64,000 nt of DNA from Calonectria ilicicola (taxonomy: Eukaryota; Ascomycota; Sordariomycetes; Hypocreales; Nectriaceae). This document shows positions 55,064-64,000 of the stretch, piece after piece. The notes beneath the pieces are model-generated. The model searched no databases, had not been told where the DNA came from, and worked only from the letters and a program-made list of their open reading frames with translations. Positions within the stretch are counted from its first letter, which is position 1, and every line of letters starts with the position of its first letter. The position numbers and the translations under genes are program-made. The DNA lies in NCBI GenBank assembly GCA_020809705.1, contig CP085826.1:3038001-3102000 (forward strand), in the 5' to 3' direction.

Positions 55064-57001
55064 ATGTCTTCCATGCTGCTCACCCGGGCTGGTGCCCAAG
55101 GCCTTCGATCGGCCGCGAGGGTCCAGCAGATGCGGGGTGCCGCCACTCTCGCCGCTTTCAAGCCTCCCAAGGTCTTCAATGAGCCCAACGTATGTAAATA
55201 CCGTGCATTTATTTCGGCAGAAGCAGAAATGCCACACATGGAGCGCTGTTGTGACACAGACACTCAAGCTGACGCACGCAATCACAGCAACACTACGCCA
55301 AGGGCAGCGAGCAGCGCGAGGGCTTGACTGCTGCTGTTGAGAAGCTCCAGAAGAAGCTTCCCCTCGATGTTCCGGTCGTTATTGGCGGAAAAGAGGTATG
55401 TAGCGATATTCCCCAAATCTCACTTGCTTTTTTTTAAGGCGGGGTTATTGGTGTCACGATAGTGGCATGGATGAATGAGCACACATCTGACTGAAACACT
55501 ATGATAGATCAGGGCCTCCGCTCTCTCCAAGCAGGTCAACCCCGCCGACCACGCATCTACAGTTGCCTCCTACTACACTGCTACTCCCGCCGATGTCTCC
55601 AAAGCCATTGATGCTGCCCTCGCTGCCAAGCCCGCCTGGGAGAGCCTCCCCTTTGCCGATCGAGCCGCCGTCTTCCTCAAGGCTGCCGACCTCATCTCCA
55701 CCAAGTACCGCTATGATATCATGGCCGCCACTATGCTTGGCCAGGGCAAGAATGCCTGGCAGGCCGAGATCGACTCTGCCGCCGAGCTTGCCGATTTCTT
55801 CCGCTTCAATGTTCACTATGCCGAGCAACTCTACAACACCCAGCCCGAGCACAACTCGCCTGGTATTTGGAACCGTCTGGAGTACCGACCTCTTGAGGGT
55901 TTCGTCTACGCCGTGAGCCCCTTCAACTTTACCGCCATTGCCGGTAACCTCCCCGGTGCCCCTGCTCTGCTTGGAAACGTTGTTGTGTGGAAGCCCAGCG
56001 ACTTTTCTATTGCCTCCAACTGGCTGGTCTACAACATCCTCATCGAGGCCGGTCTGCCCAAGGATGTGATTCAATTCGTTCCAGGAAACCCCGTCGACGT
56101 GACCAAGGTTGTCCTCGAGCACAAGGAGTTTGCTGCTCTTCACTACACTGGTAGCACTGCAGTCTTCCGCAAGCTCTATGGTACTATTGGTCAGGGCATT
56201 GCTGAGGGCCGTTATCGATCTTACCCACGAGTTGTTGGTGAGACTGGCGGCAAGAACTTCCATTTGATCCACCCTACAGCCGACATTGACAATGCTGTCA
56301 AGCAGACCGTCCGTGGTGCTTTCGAGTACCAGGGTCAGAAGTGCAGTGCTACCTCCCGTTTGTACGTCCCCAAGTCCAAGTGGGCCGAGTTCAAGGAGAA
56401 GCTTGCGGCCGAGGTCGAGCAGCTCAGCATTGGCGTCCCGTGGGAGCACAGCAACTTCTTGGGCCCTGTGATCCACGAGGCTTCGTTCAAGAAGCTTTCG
56501 GGTGCTATCGACGAGGCCAAGATCGACAAAGACTTGGAGCTGGTTACTGGTGGCAAGTACGATGACTCCAAGGGTTACTTTGTGCACCCTACCATTTACG
56601 CTACCACCAACCCTGAACACAAGTTCTTCTCGACCGAGTTCTTCGGCCCCATCCTTACTACCTACGTGTACGACGATGCTGCTCCCGATGCCTTCGGTGC
56701 TGTGTGCAAGCTGGTCGAGTCGACCTCTGAGTACGGCCTGACTGGTTCTATTTTTGCTGCTGACCGTGAGGCTGTGCGCTTCGCCGAGGAGCAGCTCCGC
56801 AATGCTGCCGGTAACTTCTACGTCAACTGCAAGAGCACTGGTGCCGTGGTTGGTCAGCAGGCCTTTGGCGGTTCGCGAGCAAGTGGTACTAACGACAAGG
56901 CCGGCAGCCAGAACTTGCTTACCCGCTTCGTCAACGTTCGTGCCATCAAGGAGGAGTATGTGCCTACGACAAAGGTCACGTACCCCAGCAACGAGGTCTA
57001 A
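55064..57001 (+). CDS. put2: Delta-1-pyrroline-5-carboxylate dehydrogenase, mitochondrial
   Basis: Exons 55064-55189, 55288-55395 and 55508-57001 give 575 residues. The enzyme (ALDH4 family) oxidises P5C / glutamate semialdehyde to glutamate with NAD+ in the mitochondrial matrix, the second step of proline use. The N-terminus (MSSMLLTRAGAQGLRSAARVQ) is an Arg/Ala-rich presequence. Family blocks are FNEPN|QHYAKGS, SPFNFTAIAGNLPGAPALLGN, FALHYTGS-type, VGETGGKNFH with general base Glu323, GQKCSATSR with nucleophile Cys357, and FFGPILTTYVY. The C-terminus has GGSRASGTNDKAGSQNLL. The introns are 98 and 112 bp. In Aspergillus this gene sits in a proline cluster; here no proline oxidase, permease or PrnA gene is adjacent. 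Confidence 0.97.
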
Positions 57002-57461
57002 GTCTAAAGCTATGGCTGGGCATCAAGGAACGTGTGTCTGGGTGTGAGACGTATGGAATGGATTTGTTGGCCAAGTCGGAACCCTGGCTGGCAAGGGTAG
57101 AGATCAGCGAAAAGGTTGGCGGAGTTTGATATTGGTTAGTGTCGCTTCTTTTCGGAGTCCAAAGGAAAACATCGGGTTGAAATTGATGTACATGATGCAC
57201 ATGCATACGCTTGAACGGGAAAAAGGGTACAAAGTCAACCATACCGCACTTCAGCTGGAGTCATTCACGCCGACCAGGGATGCTGAATCGCGGGAGAGAG
57301 ATGTGCGTGGGGCTATCGGTGAAGCAGGGGTTTGAGACGGTGCAGTCTCGAAGGGCCGCAGAGCCCCCCCACGTTGGCTCACACGAGACGGTGATGGGTG
57401 GATTTGACCCGGAGCTGGGGACGGATGGTTGTACTACCTGTAGACAATGGAGGGGAGACTA

Positions 57462-57473
57462 GAGCACGTGCTC
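57462..57473. promoter_or_regulatory. Palindromic E-box GAGCACGTGCTC
   Basis: Twelve-base perfect palindrome with CACGTG core, about 2.5 kb before the bHLH ATG and 460 bases after put2. Candidate bHLH binding site; function inferred. Confidence 0.45.
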
Positions 57474-57638
57474 AACCCCCGTAGTAGGACGAATAATGAA
57501 AGCCAAATTTCCACGACCCTTGCCCTGGATGGGACCCTTGCCGGCGACGCGCCGGCTCCGGCTGGGCGGCCATCAATTGTCTGGCGATTTGGCTCATTGT
57601 GGAGGGCACAAGTAAGCACCAGGATCTGGGACGGGCAC

Positions 57639-57644
57639 ACGTGC
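57639..57644. promoter_or_regulatory. CACGTG E-box
   Basis: Second CACGTG core (context GCACACGTGCTC), 166 bases beyond the end of the palindromic site. Candidate bHLH site; function inferred. Confidence 0.35.
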
Positions 57645-59933
57645 TCGCGTGCCTTGGAACTGGTGGTTTTCGTATTTTGCCGTAGTGGCGGGCCATGAGA
57701 CTGGACGTGCTGGTTAACGGAGGCGGAGGTGGAGATTGGGACAGATGGAGGAGAACGAGGAGGTGGAGGACGAAGTGGAGAGAGGCTCTATTGTGGAGGC
57801 TGTGAGGGCCCGGATCATTCACTTGGCGATGTGGATAGATTGAAACGCAGATGCGTGGTCATACTGCACGACATGTGATGACGGGGTGAAAAGAGTAACT
57901 GATCATGCTGAGATGTTTCTAGCCTCTGAGGGCGTGCATCTTGGTAATGCCCGACTGGAAATGTGCTGACACGGCAGGGAAAACTCTATGGGAGTCTGAG
58001 TGGAGGAACTTGTTGAGCAGGCCCCATCGAAGTTGTAGTTTGCGTCTTTGTCGGTGATCGCTCTGGGAAAGTCGGGGTTGTCATGGGTCTGTGCGAGCCT
58101 TGGCTCTGCCAGGTTGGCCTGCTTTTATTTCGACGTCGGGGATAAGGATAACAGACCCCAAGGATACTGTGCCCCAATTGATATTTGTCGTCGTGTGCGC
58201 GCGTGAGGGCGAATGGTGGTGGATGCTGGTATGTGCTCGTGGCGAATTTGTGTGAGGCAACATATCTGCGGGAGAGATAACGAGATGAAGTTTGAGGATG
58301 GCGTTTTGGGAAGGAAGCTTGTGCTTTTTTAATTTTTTTTCTTTTTCCTTATTTCCATTTATTTACTTTAGTCTGCTTTTTTTTTTTATGCGCCCGAAGG
58401 AAGGAAGGAAGCAGTAGAATCTTCTCTAGGATCATTGAATAGGTCCCCAACAAACCCTAGTAGAATCACAGTCCCCAATTCTCCCCGTGTTGCTCCCCTC
58501 CACCTTGCCTCCGTCTCCATCGCCCTTGGCCGAATCGCCGCCAGCTCTGCCAAAGTCTCAGGTTCAAGCCAAGCTTTTTTGCATCTACGACCACCCCATG
58601 TCGCTCTTTCCCTCCTTGGGAGGCGCCCCCCCGGCAAGCCCACACCTGCCTTCAACGCCGCACCAGCGACCACATGGGCGAATGCCCCGCTCTGATTCGT
58701 CCGTGTCTTTGAACAACATCGGAGAGCACGCGACCATTTTCTCGATGATGCTTGGTCCAAAGCAAAGTCGCAGTTCCATGTTCCATGATCCATCCTCCCT
58801 GGGGCCTGCAAGCGCGGATTGGAGGAGCCCAAGGGCCAGAGCGGGTTTCTGTGAGCGAAACTCTCTTGCCATGAGGGGCAGATTGTGGCTTTTTCTCTCG
58901 TGGTTGGGGTTCCTCGGGGGGTCTTTTGGCTTTGGTCTGGCTTGTGTCTTGACGCTCACTCTCGCCCGTGCTCGTGCTCAAGCGTGCCCGTTGGGCTAAT
59001 CGTCACTCGTTTTGCTGTTCTTTGTCCGGTTGTCCTCGTGCTCGTGCTTCTGGTTCCTATTCCATGCAAGAAAGTCGACAGCGGGTAGCTCGCCTCTCGC
59101 CTCTTCCTTTCCCTCCCTCTCTCTCTGTGTGCATGGTGTGCGTGTGTGTGCGTGTGCTTGTGCCCCCCTTCTTCTTCTGTCAAGCGTCTGTCGTTATTAT
59201 TTATCTCCTCCGCACCCATCTGACACCCGCATTGCTGCTCTGTTCGGGGGGCGTGTGAAACCCAGTCCCAGAAGCAACAATCGAATTGACGGCCGGCTCA
59301 TCTCCTCCGACTCGTCCGTTACTTCTTGGCCCTGTCCTCTCCGCCCCGTCCGCCCTATCGCATACTGACTTCTTCCTTTCACCTACTTGCTTCTGCCCTC
59401 GTGCTCCTGGGCCGTGCTTCTCTTGCTCGCGAGACCAGCCCAGCCTAGCCCGGGATAGACTATATTGGACAAGACCATACCCTGCCACCGACGATCGAGT
59501 CTACTGGGTCCTCCTCCCTCCTGTCACAAACCCTCTGTTCTTCTTGCGGCTCTTCATCTTCCTCTCCTTTTTCACACTTTGGATCCCTCAGATAATCGTG
59601 ACCGCAGTTGAATCTCAATTGCGACCTCGAAGTGAGCCTTGGGTCTTTGGCAGCACAGCATCAACCCGCGCCGCCATCGCAGCCTATAACCCAGTCAATA
59701 TCGACGCCGGTGACTGCGCATTTCTCGTATCGGGCTTCCCAAACCTTCTGCCACCCCGTCACATTCCCCAACACCACCACCGTCACCTGGGATTTTTTAC
59801 TTCTCTCTGGAGATTGCTGGTCGGACTCACCCAAGTCGTGCTTGTTGACCCAACGAGAGCCGTGGCCTCTGAGACCTAGGCCCGTTATCTTGGGATTCAC
59901 ATCACTCCGTCTCACATCTCCGCAATCGCAAAC

Positions 59934-61247
59934 ATGCCGCAACCGGGTCTCCCACTTACACCAGGTTCTTCGTCTGACATCAAAGGCAAGGATGGTACAC
60001 AACAACTTGCTTCTTTTCAGCTCTCATTTGAATTGCCACCACCAGCTCTCCACGACCCCTCCCGGATATCACCTTCGGGTTCTCGAGTCTCACCCACTGA
60101 CACCAAACCGCATCCTCTTGCCACAGCCTCTCCAGCAGCAACATTCCCTATGCAGCCCGCTGAAACTGTGAAGGCTCGCCGGCGCTCCTCGGCTGCCAAA
60201 GAGGTCAAGGATAACACTTTTGCCCTGCCTCCACCACCCACTCGTTCCCGCAAGATTATTCAGATGAAGCCTCGAACTCAGGATGGAAATGCAGATGCCA
60301 GCAACAGCAAGGACGCAGCCAAGGGAACTGGCAAAACAACGGCGACAAAAGCATCCGCTTCAGCAGCTCCCAAGGGTGCCGCTGCAGCCGGCGCTAAGGC
60401 CGATGACACTGCGGCTGGAGCTAAGGGCAAGAAGAAGGAGCCAAGCGCAACCAGCGCAGCCGGCCGCAAAATCGCAAGAAAGACTGCTCATAGCCTGATT
60501 GAAAGGCGGAGGCGTAGCAAAATGAACGAAGAATTCGCAGTACTGAAGAGCATGATCCCGGCCTGCACTGGAGAGATGCATAAGCTGTCCATCTTACAGG
60601 TTTGTTGATTCTTCCTGGTGCTTGCCTGAAACATTCAGGATGACTAACATGGAACTTGTCCAACAAAACAGGCGTCGATTGAGTATGTGCGATATCTTGA
60701 AGACTGTGTGGCCAAGTTAAAAGCCCAGCAACAAGACGACAGCCAGACCCACCCCGAGTCCGGCCGTCAAACTCCAACGGCCCGTGATCGCTTGCCATCG
60801 ATCCGCGAGTTCCACCCGACCTTCCGGCCCGATCCTACAGGCGACGGCGATGTCGACATGGAAGACTCGGAAGCCGAGTCTCCAACCATGCCTTACAATC
60901 AGGAAATCAACGCTCACCAGCCATCAGTCTCACCAGCTCTTCCGCCTCAAGACGCCATGTCTGCTCGCCACCAACAACACTCGTACTCGTCTGTATCGAC
61001 GGATGCACGCCGTTATAGTTTCAGTGCCTCAGCCACCACATCACCTGCATTCGGCCCACAAGTCTTTGGTACAGCCTCCTATGCTCGCAGTGACGCTTCG
61101 GCCCCTGGGTCAACATTGACAAGCCCAGCCCTTGACCCGCAAAGTGAGCTTGACCAAGAAGCAATGGCTGCTTTGCTGATGCTGAATAATGATCGCCGCG
61201 GATCCAAGGGGCGGGGATTGTCAGTTCGTGACCTTTTGAGCACGTGA
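59934..61247 (+). CDS. bHLH transcription factor (Esc1-like)
   Basis: Exons 59934-60599 and 60672-61247 give 413 residues. The basic helix-loop-helix domain spans about 182-242: basic region RKTAHSLIERRRRSKMNEEF, helix 1 AVLKSMIPA, loop CTGEMHK, helix 2 LSILQASIEYVRYLEDCVAKL. His186, Glu190 and Arg194 sit at the positions that specify CACGTG binding (class B). It resembles fission-yeast Esc1 and its filamentous relatives, linked to development and cAMP-related control; that name is by resemblance. N- and C-terminal regions are Ser/Pro/Ala-rich; Lys/Ala repeats precede the domain. The 72-bp intron falls exactly between LQ and ASIEY, in helix 2. A CACGTG overlaps the stop codon at the 3' end, and two more lie upstream. 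Confidence 0.9.
61241..61246. promoter_or_regulatory. CACGTG E-box overlapping the bHLH stop codon
   Basis: The last codons read AGC ACG TGA, so the CACGTG at 61241-61246 includes the first two bases of the stop (context GAGCACGTGAGC). Possibly chance; notable because the gene encodes a predicted CACGTG binder. Confidence 0.35.
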
Positions 61248-63175
61248 GCTTGCGGCGTTATGTTTATGGCATGATGTGCGCTTGAATTGGGATTTTGGAA
61301 ACACTGAGGGCGCTTTGGAGTTTGGTAGCGAAGGCGCCCGGAGATGTTTAGGTCGGCGTCAACTACCCTGACAGGGCGCGCTGATACAGTATGGCTGCGA
61401 TATCGTTCGATGCGCAGGACTCGTGCGGTTTGGGGACGTTGCATCCATCCATGGTCGCCAGCCGTTGTGTGTAATTCGGCAAGCTATTGCAAGGGCGGGA
61501 CCGCGACCCGGTAAAACAAAACGGTTAATATTCCCTGGAGCCTACCATGTTCAGGGGACTAGTATATAATCTCAAATTTTAGAACGGGTGGTTGGCAATT
61601 GGGTATGGCGGGAGATGATATGGGATCATTAGAATGAGAAGATTTTCTCTTTGGGATATACGGAGTTTGAAGATGTGGGGGCGTCGTTTGATTTGGTCGC
61701 CATCAGGGCCATTTTTGTCACTTCATGTCCTCCACCGACACGGTGCTTACAGAGGTCCTTGCAACCGTACATAGTTGATTCTTGTTGTTTTTTTGGTATA
61801 GAAATGAGGGAAAAATGACGAGTCTCGGGGGTTTTTGACCAATATTCAAAATGTGATGCCGACTCTATCCTGTGCTTGAAATGATCGCCGAATTGAAAAA
61901 AAAGAGAATGTTTCAACTGACTACCAACTCCATCAACCTACTAATCACTCACGATGCATTAGACGTCGACTAATGTATTGCTTTTAGAGCAACGGTAGCA
62001 TTGAGTTTCCACACCTTATTATGCAATTGAAAAAAAAGCCTCTCCATGATCACCATCCCACCATTGTGTTTTTTGCGGCCACCGTAAAGTCTCACCAGCC
62101 CAAGACGGGTTCCGTTCCACACCCCGGCCCTTCAAACGCCAACTTGCAACACGGCGTTCCCTTGTCCCGTATGCCAAGCCTGACTGCTCAGCCCAAAGGG
62201 ATCCCCCGCAAACCATGATGTGGGAGGGCGCTTGATGAGATGGTCTGGGCGGCTTGCAAAACACGGAGTCGAGGGTAGAGAAAGGGAGAGACGACAAACC
62301 ATCCATCCATCTTTTTGATCCTGCGAGCCCTCGTTTCACACTTGTCGCCCTCGCTTGCTGCCATAGACGGCGCCCGTTTCACCTCGCAGGCTCATCGTAC
62401 GAGACTGCGAGGTTCTGGGATGATGCGTGCTTGGTGATGGTGTCTTTTGCTGCTGTGGCGAGGGTTGTTGAAGGGTTTTTCGCATTGCTTTTGGCTGCGC
62501 TTGTGATGAGGGGGCCGTGCTTTGAGAGAAAGGTGATATATAGATGGGCTTCAATGCCCGCTGTTGAAGTTGGAATTCGAATCAGTTCAAGCAGCACACA
62601 AACAGACTCACAGTCTATCCCCTTCTTCTCCCCCCTCTTCCTCTTCATTTCTTTGCGTGAGGCCTGGTGCCCGCCTTTACCTCAATTTATCCTAATTCCT
62701 TGTTCTTTTTCTTTAATACTATTTCCGTTCCTCTGCCAGCTGCGCCGGCGTGGATAATCTACTGTACAGCTCGTTCTGTCTCTGTGTTCCCAGCTTTCCC
62801 AATAGTCGGCCTGGGGAAAGCGATTTTGATAAAGCCGTCCCGCGTACACTCCCCAACTACTCCGGCCCCGAGCTCTCTAGACCTCCCTCCGAGACCGTTG
62901 GAGTTTCCGCCGGCGCTCCTCTTCCTCGTGTACTCCCGCTCAAGCCCGAGGGCTACGCTGTTCAGCCACCGCCCTATTATCCCGATCGTCGTCCCAGTCT
63001 CGAGGTCAAGCCACTCCGTCTCGTCCGAGCTTCTCGAAAACGCAAGCCTTCACCCCGTTCGCTACGAAAGGCCTCTCCGCCAAGCTACTACGAGAGCTAC
63101 ACGTGCTCCCTGTATCAATCAGTCACAACACTAAGCATTGAACCGCCAGGTCCTCCACCGACCTACCTCGAAACA
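61248..63175. other. Intergenic region after the bHLH gene
   Basis: About 1.9 kb: bHLH 3' flank, then a long C/T-rich leader for the last gene. The open frame from 62750 into the last gene has no ATG before 63176. It encodes Pro/Ser/Arg-rich peptide, so I treat it as leader. Confidence 0.5.
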
Positions 63176-63822
63176 ATGGCTTCCCAACCTGTGATCCCCA
63201 AGGTCGGTACCGAGGTTTCCCCCGGGCCATTTCGCCCTACTCCTGCCAGCAAGAGCGGCAGTCCCCCTCGCGCTGTGGATGATGTCCTGGCTGACCTGCG
63301 CCGGCAGCTCGACGACTCGGCTTCGGATATGGGTTCCAGCGTCGACTCGCGGGGCCGCCGCCGCCGCCGTAACAACAAGCAGCTCGCCACCACTGGTGGC
63401 ATCAAGACCGGTCCCGTCCTGCCCCGTTTGGCTGAAACAAAGCCCGTTCGCTTGCAGCTGGGATTGAATTTGGATGTCGAACTTGAGCTCAAGGCACGCC
63501 TCCAGGGCGATGTCTCCCTCACTCTACTGTAAGTTGTAGCGAAGAATGCACAATGAAGAACTTCAGGAGGATACTGATCGACACGCTAGTCAATAGAGTT
63601 GAGAAGAAGCAGACCACTCGCAAGTCTACAGAGTTGCGGCCAGACATGGCGGGAGAGGTATCTGCGGAAGAGCTCTTCTTCATGCGGCTGGGTACGTTGC
63701 ATCTCCGCCAGAAGTGGCTGGAGAGAGAAGTGAGCGAGTCACTTACTGCGTCGGTCATGCTGGTCATTGGCGTGGCGGGGTTTGTTCTCGGGTTCATATC
63801 GAGCAGGCTTGTCAACTTGTAG
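63176..63822 (+). CDS. Small hypothetical protein, probably tail-anchored (two-exon model)
   Basis: First in-frame ATG at 63176 (ACAATGG). Read without splicing it gives 118 residues ending LKARLQGDVSLTLL at a TAA (63530-63532). That TAA lies within a perfect GTAAGT donor at 63529. Splicing to the CAATAG acceptor (intron 63529-63596, 68 bp) joins in frame to 75 further codons ending in a hydrophobic segment (ASVMLVIGVAGFVLGFISS), giving 192 residues (exons 63176-63528 and 63597-63822). The second exon shows codon-like third-base G/C preference. The N-terminal part has an Arg/Asn-rich run (RGRRRRRNNK) and a regular LQLGLNLDVELELKARLQGDV stretch that looks like beta strands. No family named with confidence. 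I favour the spliced form but both may exist. Confidence 0.5.
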
Positions 63823-64000
63823 ATTTATTTGGGCCTGGTGACGATTTGGAATCCTTGGCGAGAATGGCGAATAGCGGTTACTGTCTTTTCATTACCATCA
63901 TGCAATCGAATTCAAGTTCAAGATGGACAAGCTAGAATCTTATTTGTTCCTCGAATGCGTCCTCCATTGATTCAAATTATGTTTTGCCAGCAGGACAAAA

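Larger units (their letters stand above)
57002..59933. other. 2.9-kb region upstream of the bHLH gene
   Basis: Contains the put2 3' flank, two CACGTG sites (separate entries), T-rich sequence near 58320-58390, and a long C/T-rich stretch from about 59030 to 59600 that looks like a long 5' leader of the bHLH gene. Short ATG frames in that leader could act as uORFs. No conserved protein gene recognised on either strand. Confidence 0.5.

Noticed and set aside
55499..56620. 373-codon minus-strand open frame
   Set aside because: Antisense shadow of put2 exon 3, produced by its strong third-position C bias.
58386..59258. Several 60-170 codon frames on both strands upstream of the bHLH gene
   Set aside because: They overlap each other in C/T-rich leader-like sequence and share no conserved features.
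62750..63175. N-terminal extension of the last gene by 142 codons
   Set aside because: The extension has no ATG; it is Pro/Ser/Arg-rich C/T-tract leader, so the start was set at 63176.

Overview
The window is nuclear DNA of a filamentous ascomycete (Pezizomycotina), most likely a Sordariomycete and plausibly Hypocreales. The signs are: genes split by short introns (about 48-175 bp) with GT..AG ends and CTAAT/CTNAC-like branch sites; a dispersed 5S rRNA gene of the Neurospora type; a HET-domain gene; a Zn(II)2Cys6 regulator with a fungal C-terminal domain; and fungal-specific families (DUF1765, endopolyphosphatase, kelch membrane protein). The species cannot be named from the sequence alone.

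Layout. 0-17.5 kb is a compact housekeeping block: Hsp20-type heat-shock protein, Rad51, nucleoporin Nup120, retromer Vps26 (minus) diverging from ribosomal protein L9, a secreted/membrane glycoprotein (minus), V-ATPase subunit H and glycine-cleavage T protein. 17.5-23.2 kb is an AT-richer accessory-looking island: tRNA-Ser(AGA), a HET-domain protein, a 5S rRNA gene and a small secreted six-cysteine protein. 23-36 kb holds endopolyphosphatase Ppn1, a convergent kelch-repeat membrane protein and a Zn2Cys6 transcription factor. 35.8-39.1 kb is gene-poor and AT-rich with an imperfect hairpin. 39.1-42.8 kb is a large DUF1765 protein. 42.8-50.8 kb is an 8 kb stretch without a gene I can support. 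50.8-64 kb holds a PhoD-like metallophosphatase, mitochondrial P5C dehydrogenase, a bHLH transcription factor and a short membrane-anchored protein of unknown role.

The genes do not form one pathway; this is an ordinary fungal chromosome segment. No biosynthetic cluster, intact transposon, CRISPR array or virus-like element is visible. The most interesting signals are: (a) two stop-free introns of length divisible by three, one splitting the catalytic Asp codon of Ppn1 and one hidden inside the Nup120 reading frame; (b) a bHLH protein whose basic region has the His-Glu-Arg pattern of CACGTG binders, with palindromic CACGTG sites upstream and one overlapping its own stop codon; (c) a 5S rRNA variant with apparently compensatory helix changes, next to a HET gene and a secreted protein; (d) a GC-AG intron in the zinc-cluster gene; (e) a MluI box upstream of rad51; and (f) a splice-or-stop choice at 63529 that decides whether the last protein carries a membrane anchor. 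I did not find a clearly new multi-gene system.

Exon coordinates were worked out by hand from splice signals, reading frame and family conservation. No alignment or database search was run.
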